From Thermoleptolyngbya sp046719575 (GTDB lineage Bacteria; Cyanobacteriota; Cyanobacteriia; Elainellales; Elainellaceae): 13,960 nt of DNA. Position 1 is the stretch's first letter; every line of letters starts with the position of its first letter. Made by a program: the position numbers and the translations under genes. Below, in pieces: positions 1 to 5,262 of the stretch. The notes beneath the pieces were generated by a model. The model was not told the DNA's origin, did not search any database, and was given only the letters and a program-made list of their open reading frames with translations. Where the stretch lies: contig JBDNCP010000129.1 of NCBI GenBank assembly GCA_046719575.1, positions 1 through 13,960 of the forward strand. Reading direction: 5' to 3'.

Positions 1-21
1 GACTCTTTTGTGTTGGCTATG

Positions 22-56
22 TTGGCTATTCAATCGACAAGGGATTGAATAGCCAA
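22..56. repeat. Perfect 13-bp inverted repeat (hairpin)
   Basis: TTGGCTATTCAAT at 22-34 is exactly complementary to ATTGAATAGCCAA at 44-56, with a 9-nt loop. No T-run follows on the plus strand, so it is not a classical intrinsic terminator. It could be the 3' hairpin of a gene lying to the left of the window, or part of a small repeat element. A partial direct copy of the left arm (GTTGGCTAT) precedes it at 12-20. Confidence 0.6.
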
Positions 57-100
57 GGTTCGTCAAGACGCTCTGACCACTCTAACCAATTGTCTGTGTC

Positions 101-140
101 AATGCACTGATTAAATGCACTGATTAAATGCACTGATTAA
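101..140. repeat. 13-bp tandem repeat, three copies
   Basis: The unit TGCACTGATTAAA begins at 103, 116 and 129. The third copy ends in TTAA and then diverges. Exact periodicity over about 38 bases suggests recent slippage-type expansion. No function is evident. Confidence 0.7.
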
Positions 141-176
141 CGGACAAAGCTCTTGCAATCTTGAACCGCGCTCCTG

Positions 177-205
177 GGTCGGGTTAGCGTCAGCGTAGCC
201 CAACC
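177..205. repeat. Imperfect inverted repeat, cyanobacterial intergenic type
   Basis: GGTCGGG at 177-183 pairs with CCCAACC at 199-205, with one G-U type mismatch, around a GC-rich core TTAGCGTCAGCGTAG. Similar 'GGTTGGGCTACGCTGACGC' motifs are, from memory, frequent between genes in filamentous cyanobacteria. Calling this a dispersed repeat therefore rests partly on recollection and not on copies seen in this window. Confidence 0.4.
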
Positions 206-486
206 GAATTTAAGTTGGTACTGGGTTTGACGTTGTTCAACCTAGCCTAGGTAAAAAGATGGGTCAGTCAACTGGGTCAATGCAGATACTGAGTGCGGCA
301 GATGAGATTTCTCCAATAACATCGGCCGCACTTTTATTGCGATTCCTACTGTGCGATCGCTCCCTTAAATCAATTCTCGATTTTGGATTTGCGACTTTGG
401 GCTTTCCCCTCCAGCGGTTGCAGGTTCTCCAGCAGTTTCGTTCAGATAGGACTGCGTTAGATATAGTCTGGATGGATAAGGCATCT

Positions 487-768
487 TCAGGCTGCATTCA
501 GCAAAACCGATCTGCCCAACAGTCTATACAGGCGGACTTGCTGCTTGGTTGCTGGGGTAATCGAAAACAGCTCAATTCCCCAATGTGCTGCGTATTCCTG
601 GGCAAACCGTCTTGCTCGCTCAGCAGACTCAGACTGAATTAGCAGTTCATCCGCTAGTTCGGTTGTGTCCAAGTAGGCAAACTCTGCCAGATACACGGCG
701 ACTGCCTGTTTGACACTCGGTTTAACACTCGGTTTAACACTGGATACGAGAGTTTGATGTTGGGTCAT
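487..768 (-). CDS. Small orphan protein of unknown function (93 aa)
   Basis: I do not recognise this protein. Starting at the ATG at 768 it is 93 residues long. It begins with a short basic/proline stretch containing three SVKP/SVKQ units (residues 10-21), encoded by three 12-bp DNA repeats at 709-744. The rest is a compact, probably alpha-helical region rich in Ala, Leu and Glu, ending in a basic segment (KQQVRLYRLLGR). There is no signal peptide, membrane segment or cysteine. An upstream in-frame ATG at 813 would add 15 residues. I prefer 768 because the 781-830 stretch contains direct and inverted repeats that look regulatory, but neither start has a good ribosome binding site. The gene stands alone, with no partner. 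It is called mainly because it is the best-organised frame in an otherwise empty 1.1-kb region. Confidence 0.5.
   Translation of the reverse strand: MTQHQTLVSSVKPSVKPSVKQAVAVYLAEFAYLDTTELADELLIQSESAERARRFAQEYAAHWGIELFSITPATKQQVRLYRLLGRSVLLNAA
709..744. repeat. 12-bp tandem repeat inside the orphan gene
   Basis: Three copies of TTTRACACTCGG begin at 709, 721 and 733; the last has a changed end. They encode the SVKP repeats on the minus strand. The 12-bp period keeps the reading frame, which mildly supports the coding call. Confidence 0.7.
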
Positions 769-796
769 GGCGTGTATTGCAGAATTGTGAGGGCTA

Positions 797-826
797 TCTT
801 TAGAGATGCACATCTAAAAAGATGCA
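797..826. promoter_or_regulatory. Direct/inverted repeat upstream of the orphan gene
   Basis: Read on the minus strand, two similar 15-bp units, TGCATCTTTTTAGATG and TGCATCTCTAAAGATA, lie side by side. The first contains the dyad CATCT-TTTT-AGATG. This arrangement, 30-60 bases upstream of the preferred start, resembles an operator. No regulator can be named. Confidence 0.3.
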
Positions 827-1128
827 ATGTACGCAACAATATACTCAAATTAGTTGGGTCTGAGGTTCGGAAACCGCAAGGTTTTGCTGGATTCAGGTTC
901 TAGATTTCTTGAGGTTGTATTGTTATAAACCAGTAGGATTACAAATTTCGCAATTGGGCATAGCAAATCTCTAAGTCTAGTGTGCCCGCTTTCTCGGAGA
1001 TGGCAACAGGGGCGATCGCCCTCCTCCACCCGAAATTTACAGAAGGCGATCGCCCTGCGGGACGTTGCTTCACACAGCCAGACTGCGTAAGTCAGGCAAA
1101 CTGCGGAGAGCCAGACGCAATCCTCAGA
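814..1128. other. Gene-free spacer with two HIP1 palindromes
   Basis: No gene is seen. The stretch contains the perfect palindromes GGGCGATCGCCC (1010-1021) and GGCGATCGCC (1045-1054), just beyond the 3' end of the SGNH-like gene. These could form hairpins in its transcript, although HIP1 sites are everywhere in this genome. A motif ACTGCGTAAGTC at 1082-1093 matches the terminal repeat of the MITE-like element at 9878-9965. Confidence 0.5.
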
Positions 1129-2691
1129 TCACGGACGGGGCGAGGGCCAGGGAATATTCGGATCTTGGGCTAGGTGGCGGGCAACGGCGGCGGCTCCGTC
1201 TTGATTCAAGTGGCTGGGGTCGGCAAAGTATTGATTGCGCGTGGGCCAGAGCAGGCTCAGGTCGCGGAACAGAAACCGCTGCTGGGTGGCGATCTGCTGC
1301 ATGTGCTGGCGAAACTGCTGTTCGCGGCGGCGGCGCAGCGGGTCGAGATAGTCTTGCGTCAGCGGCAGGCTGACAAAGACGAGGGGAATCTGGCGATCGC
1401 GCACATAGCTGGCCAGCGCTACCGTTGCCTGGGTCTGGGAGCCAGTGAGCTGAAACGGCGTGTAGTTGCTGTCGTATTGACCCGCCACGCGGGGAAACTG
1501 GCGGTAGTAAGTGGCGGGGTTGAACTGAGTGGCGATCGCCTCAAATCCGTCTGCCCGCAGACCTGAATTGGTCGGTACCTCAGGCAGCACCACCACCGAG
1601 TTGACTTGGCTCGGCGCAGGCAGCGTGGGATCAAGGAATGAGAGACACACGGGCGACTCCGCCAGCAGCGCATCGCCAGGAAACGCCCGCTGCGGATTGG
1701 TTGACTGGGGAGCCAACTCCACCTGCCCCAGTGTGGATTGAAAATCTAGGAAAAAATGGGCTGCGTCGGGATTTTCCCAAGCCCACTCAGCCGATGAAGT
1801 AGTCGCAGGAGATGGGATTTGGGCTTTCTCTTCTTTGGGGTTGCTGCCTGGAGTTTGTGCCGAAGTCTGGGCTGGAGCCTGCTCTGCTGTTTGAGCGGCT
1901 GGTGGGGCGGCTGTTTGGGCTGAGACAGTCGATTGGGCTGGCGCAACTGGAGCGGCCGGGGGCTTTGCCAGCACCGGAATTGGCGGAATCTCTAAGCAAA
2001 TTTCGGGCGGCTGCTCGGCGATCGCCTGCGACACAGGTATAGGTTCCGGCGGAATCGTCCGCACCCTCGCCGCCAACTGGCGATAGCCCGCTGAAGACGC
2101 AATGCCGTTGAACGTGACATCTGCCTTGGCGCTGTTAAACGCTCGCAGCCCGTCCGCCCAGATAATCAGCCGGGGCAAGCGATCGGGCGGCAGCACTTGT
2201 CGAACGACCAGATCCATGACGCGAGCCGTCGCGCCGTTGATGCTGAAATTGTAAATCCGCAGGTTAGGTCGCCCCCGTTCTGCAAGCGCCTGCCGCAACA
2301 CCGCCGGATCGATGCCCTGCAACGCCCGCGAACTGCCGATAATCAGCACGTCGGGTGTGCCCTCGGTCATGACATAGTGCGAATAGAGCCGGATCTGGTG
2401 ATCGAGCCGTTGACTATTGAAAGAGGGAAAATTCGGTAAATACTGCGGGGAATCTGGCAAAGGATCGGCCGACGCGGGCGGCAGGCTGACCGTAGACAGG
2501 AGCGGCACTAGAGGCGGTAGGGCGATCGCCCCAATGTCATGTGCCTCCACAGGCAAAATCGGCATCGACCACAGCGGCACGACTAGCGCAGACCCCGCCG
2601 CCCAGCCCAGATGCCTTTTAACCAAATGCAGTTTTATAAGTTGAATCAAGGCGATTTTTAAGCCGCGATAGATGAAATTGCCAGCATTCAT
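1129..2691 (-). CDS. DUF1574 / SGNH-hydrolase-like exported or anchored protein
   Basis: From the ATG at 2691 the product is 520 residues. A basic N-terminus (about residues 9-30) precedes a hydrophobic segment (31-48) ending in VEA, compatible with a signal peptide or membrane anchor. The SGNH fold is suggested by VLIIGSSRALQG (residues 115-126, with GSSR standing for the GDS block and Ser121 as likely nucleophile), NFSINGATA (148-156) and the C-terminal DPSHLNQDG (491-499), which supplies the Asp491/His494 pair. Cyanobacterial DUF1574 proteins share this pattern. The family is thought to include acyl-transfer or esterase activities on glycans, but no substrate can be deduced here. Residues about 214-301 form a Pro/Ala/Gln/Thr-rich, probably disordered insert in the middle of the fold. 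A TTG at 2736 would add 15 residues. I prefer 2691 because a TATAGT box (2744-2739) would place the transcript start downstream of that TTG. The gene is divergent from rplU. Confidence 0.75.
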   Translation of the reverse strand: MNAGNFIYRGLKIALIQLIKLHLVKRHLGWAAGSALVVPLWSMPILPVEAHDIGAIALPPLVPLLSTVSLPPASADPLPDSPQYLPNFPSFNSQRLDHQIRLYSHYVMTEGTPDVLIIGSSRALQGIDPAVLRQALAERGRPNLRIYNFSINGATARVMDLVVRQVLPPDRLPRLIIWADGLRAFNSAKADVTFNGIASSAGYRQLAARVRTIPPEPIPVSQAIAEQPPEICLEIPPIPVLAKPPAAPVAPAQSTVSAQTAAPPAAQTAEQAPAQTSAQTPGSNPKEEKAQIPSPATTSSAEWAWENPDAAHFFLDFQSTLGQVELAPQSTNPQRAFPGDALLAESPVCLSFLDPTLPAPSQVNSVVVLPEVPTNSGLRADGFEAIATQFNPATYYRQFPRVAGQYDSNYTPFQLTGSQTQATVALASYVRDRQIPLVFVSLPLTQDYLDPLRRRREQQFRQHMQQIATQQRFLFRDLSLLWPTRNQYFADPSHLNQDGAAAVARHLAQDPNIPWPSPRP

Positions 2692-2738
2692 AGCGCTGTC
2701 ACGCTCAGACGCGATTCGTCGCACAGCATTACTCAATT

Positions 2739-2744
2739 ACTATA
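2739..2744 (-). promoter_or_regulatory. Possible -10 box for the SGNH-like gene
   Basis: TATAGT on the minus strand lies about 50 bases before the ATG at 2691. There is no good -35 at standard spacing (TTGCAT is 14 bases away), so this is a weak promoter call. It is used here only to help choose between the TTG and ATG starts. Confidence 0.3.
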
Positions 2745-2770
2745 GATCCCCTGCCGAAATGCAAGCGAAC

Positions 2771-2800
2771 TTGACACTTTGGCAGATTCTTAGCGAGAAT
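2771..2800 (+). promoter_or_regulatory. Candidate sigma70-type promoter of rplU-rpmA
   Basis: A perfect TTGACA (2771-2776) is followed after 18 bases by GAGAAT (2795-2800), a four-of-six match to the -10 consensus. Transcription would begin near 2807, giving a leader of about 100 bases before the rplU ATG. A leader of that length could hold autoregulatory structure, but I see no strong hairpin in it. Confidence 0.45.
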
Positions 2801-2906
2801 AGTTAACTGTTGTTTATGCGCTCGGATCAGGTTCCAAACAGCGACGGGACATTGCTGATTAGCGGCTTTCTCTGGCGCGGCCTGTACGGCGATCGCTTTA
2901 ACGAAA

Positions 2907-3335
2907 ATGACCTACGCAATTGTCGAAACGAGTGGAACCCAACTGCGGGTAGAGCCGGGCCGGTTCTACGACGTAAACCGCCTGGATGTGGGCGAGAACG
3001 AGAAAGTCACCCTGGATCGGGTGCTGTTTGTGGAAAATGATGGCGAAATTTTGGTGGGGCAGCCGCTGGTGGCTGGAGCAACCGTCGAAGCAACCGTAAT
3101 GCGCCACCTGCGGGCCCGCAAGATCATCGTCTACAAGATGCGCCCCAAGAAGAAAACCCGCAAAAAGCAGGGCCACCGCCAGGATTTGACTCGCCTGATG
3201 ATCGACGCAATTAACTTGGGCGGTGCGGCTCCGGCTGCTGAGAAGAAGTCTGTCGAGCAACAGCCTGAAGTTGTTCAGGCAACTGAGCTTGTAGACTCTG
3301 CCCCAGCATCTGCGGCGGACGACGCAGACGCATAA
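2907..3335 (+). CDS. rplU: 50S ribosomal protein L21
   Basis: L21 is a large-subunit protein that binds 23S rRNA near domain I and contacts L20. The 142-residue product opens with MTYAIVETSGTQLRVEPGRF, the usual L21 start, and carries the basic RNA-binding segment near residues 63-90 (HLRARKIIVYKMRPKKKTRKKQGHR, written here in part as RARKIIVYKMRPKKK). It is about 40 residues longer than the E. coli protein (103 aa). The excess is an Ala/Glu/Asp-rich acidic tail after about residue 105, of a kind common in cyanobacterial L21. The ATG at 2907 has only a weak ribosome binding site. rpmA follows 130 bases downstream on the same strand, the conserved bacterial order. The two are probably co-transcribed. 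Confidence 0.97.
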   Translation: MTYAIVETSGTQLRVEPGRFYDVNRLDVGENEKVTLDRVLFVENDGEILVGQPLVAGATVEATVMRHLRARKIIVYKMRPKKKTRKKQGHRQDLTRLMIDAINLGGAAPAAEKKSVEQQPEVVQATELVDSAPASAADDADA

Positions 3336-3339
3336 AAGG

Positions 3340-3401
3340 CGCATAGCAGACGCATGGCAGACGTATAGCAGATGTATAGAGAGTAGCAGACGTATAGAGA
3401 G
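3340..3401. repeat. Degenerate 11-bp tandem repeats in the rplU-rpmA spacer
   Basis: Successive units CGCATAGCAGA (3340), CGCATGGCAGA (3351), CGTATAGCAGA (3362), TGTATAGAGAG (3373), a truncated TAGCAGA (3384) and CGTATAGAGAG (3391) cover the spacer just after the rplU stop. The tract is not coding in any sustained frame. It lengthens the usually compact rplU-rpmA gap. Confidence 0.65.
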
Positions 3402-3405
3402 CGGC

Positions 3406-3427
3406 CTGGAGACTCTCCTCCAGTTTT
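3406..3427 (+). terminator. Hairpin plus T4 between rplU and rpmA (attenuator-like)
   Basis: CTGGAG (3406-3411) pairs with CTCCAG (3418-3423) around a 6-nt loop and is followed by TTTT (3424-3427). The stem is short, so it would act as a partial terminator or RNA-processing site and not as a full stop. It could tune rpmA relative to rplU output. Confidence 0.4.
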
Positions 3428-3465
3428 GAGACGTGAGTTTGTTGATTTAGAAAAGGGCAGGAATC

Positions 3466-3738
3466 ATGGCACACAAAAAAGGAACAGGCAGTACCCGCAA
3501 CGGGCGCGACTCGAATGCCCAGCGCCTCGGCGTAAAGCGCTATGGTGGACAGACCGTGACCGCAGGCAGCATTCTGGTGCGTCAGCGCGGTACGAAAGTT
3601 CATCCCGGCTTTAACGTTGGCATTGGCAGCGACGACACGCTGTTTGCGCTGATCGATGGCGTGGTGACCTTCGAGCGCAAGGGCAAGAGCCGTAAGAAGG
3701 TGAGCGTGTATCCAGTGGCAGAAACCGCGTCTGCCTAA
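3466..3738 (+). CDS. rpmA: 50S ribosomal protein L27
   Basis: L27 sits at the peptidyl-transferase centre, where its N-terminal arm reaches the tRNA acceptor ends. The 90-residue product begins MAHKKGTGSTRNGRDSNAQR and continues with the family-typical RLGVKRYGGQ and GSILVRQRGTK segments, at normal length for the family. The mature-type N-terminus is encoded directly, without the cleavable extension seen in Firmicutes. A good ribosome binding site (AGGA in the stretch GGGCAGGAATC) precedes the ATG. The gene follows rplU in the standard order and is closed downstream by a strong hairpin terminator at 3885-3934. Confidence 0.98.
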   Translation: MAHKKGTGSTRNGRDSNAQRLGVKRYGGQTVTAGSILVRQRGTKVHPGFNVGIGSDDTLFALIDGVVTFERKGKSRKKVSVYPVAETASA

Positions 3739-3753
3739 GCGGGCAAGTCCAGG

Positions 3754-3767
3754 AGGGCGATCGCCCT
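3754..3767. repeat. 14-bp HIP1-centred palindrome
   Basis: AGGGCGATCGCCCT is a perfect 14-bp palindrome 16 bases after the rpmA stop. It may form a hairpin in the rpmA transcript, but palindromes built on HIP1 are so frequent in this genome that function cannot be assumed. Confidence 0.4.
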
Positions 3768-3884
3768 GCTCTTGCTACGCCTCCTCATTGACTAGCGCTC
3801 TTGCATGAATGCTTTTCTGAAAGTGTGAACCGTTGGGTAGCACCGCCGCCCCGCGATTCACGCAAGCGACTTAGCTAAATTACT

Positions 3885-3940
3885 AAAAGCCTCTGAGATG
3901 AAAGAGCTTCGGCCCATTCCCTCAGAGGCTTTTTGCTTTT
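3885..3940. terminator. Bidirectional intrinsic terminator between rpmA and fabG
   Basis: AAAAGCCTCTGAG (3885-3897) is exactly complementary to CTCAGAGGCTTTT (3921-3933), giving a 13-bp stem with a 23-nt loop. On the plus strand the T-run continues (CTTTTTGCTTTTT). On the minus strand the stem itself ends in TTTT. It sits between two convergent genes, which fits termination of both transcripts. Confidence 0.8.
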
Positions 3941-3966
3941 TACATTAACCCCCTAACCCCCAAACC

Positions 3967-4716
3967 CTAATCCATCACCATGCCGCCATCCACGTTCAGC
4001 ACCTGCCCGGTGATGTAGGCGGCGGCGGGGTCAGCAGCGAGAAAGCGGGTCGCGCCAGCCACCTCTTCAGCCTGACCATAGCGCCCCAGGGGAATCATTT
4101 TTAGGATGCCGTCGCTGTCGAGTCCGTGGGTCATGTCGGTGGCGATGAAGCCGGGGGCGATCGCATTCACCGTAATCCCACGCGGGGCGAGTTCCTTGGC
4201 GACGCTCTTGGTAAAGCCAATCACGCCCGCTTTGGCGGCGCTGTAGTTTGACTGGCCGGGGTTGCCCATCAGCCCCACGACTGAACTAATGTTGACAATT
4301 CGCCCAGATTTTTGCTTCAGCATGATCTTGCTGGCGGCGCGGGTGCAGAGAAACACACCCGTCAGGTTTAGGTCAATCACGGCTTGCCAGTCTTCCGGCT
4401 TCATCCGCAGCAGCAGCGTGTCGCGGGTAATGCCTGCATTGTTCACCAGCACATCGACGCGCCCCCACTTTTCCATCACGGCAGCAAACAGTGCATCGAC
4501 CTGATCTGCCTTCGACACATCGGCTTGCAGGGCGATTGCCTCGCCGCCCGCGCCCGCAATCTCCGCCACCACTGCATCCGCCGCCCCGCTGGAACTGGCG
4601 TAGTTCACCGCCACCTTTGCGCCCTCTGCGGCCAGCGCCAGGGCGATCGCCCGCCCGATGCCCCGCGATGCGCCTGTCACAATGGCGACCTGTCCTGCTA
4701 ACCGTTGTGTTGTCAT
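3967..4716 (-). CDS. fabG: 3-oxoacyl-[acyl-carrier-protein] reductase
   Basis: FabG is the NADPH-dependent ketoreductase of type II fatty acid synthesis, reducing beta-ketoacyl-ACP to the 3-hydroxy form in the cytosol. The 249-residue product is a classical short-chain dehydrogenase: TGASRGIG cofactor motif (14-21), NNAG (92-95), and the catalytic tetrad Asn117, Ser145, Tyr158 and Lys162 in a YSAAK context. It ends in the family-typical GQVLNVDGGMVM. The length is standard. I chose the ATG at 4716, which gives the usual short N-terminus. A TTG at 4728 would add four residues. The alternative is another SDR reductase, but the close fit along the whole length favours FabG. It is divergent from the thioredoxin gene and converges on rpmA. 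Confidence 0.93.
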   Translation of the reverse strand: MTTQRLAGQVAIVTGASRGIGRAIALALAAEGAKVAVNYASSSGAADAVVAEIAGAGGEAIALQADVSKADQVDALFAAVMEKWGRVDVLVNNAGITRDTLLLRMKPEDWQAVIDLNLTGVFLCTRAASKIMLKQKSGRIVNISSVVGLMGNPGQSNYSAAKAGVIGFTKSVAKELAPRGITVNAIAPGFIATDMTHGLDSDGILKMIPLGRYGQAEEVAGATRFLAADPAAAYITGQVLNVDGGMVMD

Positions 4717-4748
4717 AGCCGTTCCCAAAAAATCCAGAGTTCATCTTA

Positions 4749-4788
4749 TCCCAATGGGAGGGCGCAGATCCCAATGGGAGGGCGCAGA
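4749..4788. repeat. Perfect 20-bp tandem duplication with internal dyad
   Basis: TCCCAATGGGAGGGCGCAGA occurs twice in direct succession (4749-4768 and 4769-4788). Each copy begins with the dyad TCCCA-A-TGGGA. The pair lies in the shared upstream region of the divergent fabG and thioredoxin genes, 33 bases before the fabG start, where a repressor or activator could bind. The dyads may equally be a chance by-product of a simple duplication. Confidence 0.6.
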
Positions 4789-4934
4789 GGTTCGGCATGG
4801 TCAGGAAAACCCGCAGAACCTGACCAGAAAACCGCCCCCAGCCGCAAAAAATCCTGATTAGGATGGAGATCAAGCTAAGTTTTGGCTCCAGCCCTTGATT
4901 CCTGACCCCTTCTCAAACTACGGAGGATTCGATA

Positions 4935-5252
4935 ATGGCTGTCAAGAAAGCCTTTGGCAGTTTTCAGGAAATGATTGACCAGTCGGATGTGCCTGTGCTG
5001 GTGGATTTTTACGCGACATGGTGTGGTCCCTGCCAGATGATGGGCAAGATTTTGGAAGACGTGAACGCTCAGATGAAGCCCAAACTGCGGGTCGTGAAGA
5101 TCAACACTGAGACGTATCCAGACCTGGCTTCAAAGTATCAAGTTTACGCGCTGCCGACGCTGGTGCTGTTTAAGCAGGGGCGGCCGGTGGATCGGATTGA
5201 GGGTGTGTTGTCTGCGCCGCAACTGGTGCAGCGCCTTTCTACAAAGATTTAG
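4935..5252 (+). CDS. trxA: Thioredoxin, y-type (TrxQ-like)
   Basis: This is a small cytosolic dithiol-disulfide oxidoreductase that reduces target proteins using electrons from thioredoxin reductase. The 105-residue product carries the active site WCGPC at residues 29-33, the buried Asp24 in VDFYATW and the cis-proline Pro74 in ALPTLVLF, all at standard positions. The start MAVKKAF and the sequence around QMMGKILEDVN resemble, from memory, the cyanobacterial y-type thioredoxin (TrxQ) linked to peroxide detoxification, more than the m-type TrxA. The symbol is therefore generic. GGAGG eleven bases before the ATG is a strong ribosome binding site. The gene appears monocistronic, facing the end of the convergent glycosyltransferase gene only 10 bases away. 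Confidence 0.93.
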   Translation: MAVKKAFGSFQEMIDQSDVPVLVDFYATWCGPCQMMGKILEDVNAQMKPKLRVVKINTETYPDLASKYQVYALPTLVLFKQGRPVDRIEGVLSAPQLVQRLSTKI

Positions 5253-5262
5253 CCCTAAAGAT

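Larger units (their letters stand above)
1..486. other. Gene-free left flank with short repeats
   Basis: No convincing gene lies here. The stretch holds a perfect 13-bp inverted repeat, three tandem copies of a 13-bp unit, a cyanobacterial-looking imperfect inverted repeat and a 13-bp palindrome (ACCTAG-C-CTAGGT at 240-252). Short open frames exist on both strands between 259 and 642, but they overlap one another antisense and have no recognisable domain or good ribosome binding site, so I do not call them genes. Confidence 0.6.

Noticed and set aside
264..497. A 77-residue minus-strand frame following the orphan gene
   Set aside because: It has low-information basic composition, no domain and mutual overlap with the plus-strand frame. 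It is more likely a chance open frame.
259..642. A 127-residue plus-strand frame in the left flank
   Set aside because: It overlaps the orphan minus-strand gene and another antisense frame, contains no recognisable domain and has no good ribosome binding site.
709..744. Possible CRISPR-like repeat array
   Set aside because: The repeats are 12 bp, contiguous and without spacers, and they encode SVKP units. No cas genes are present.
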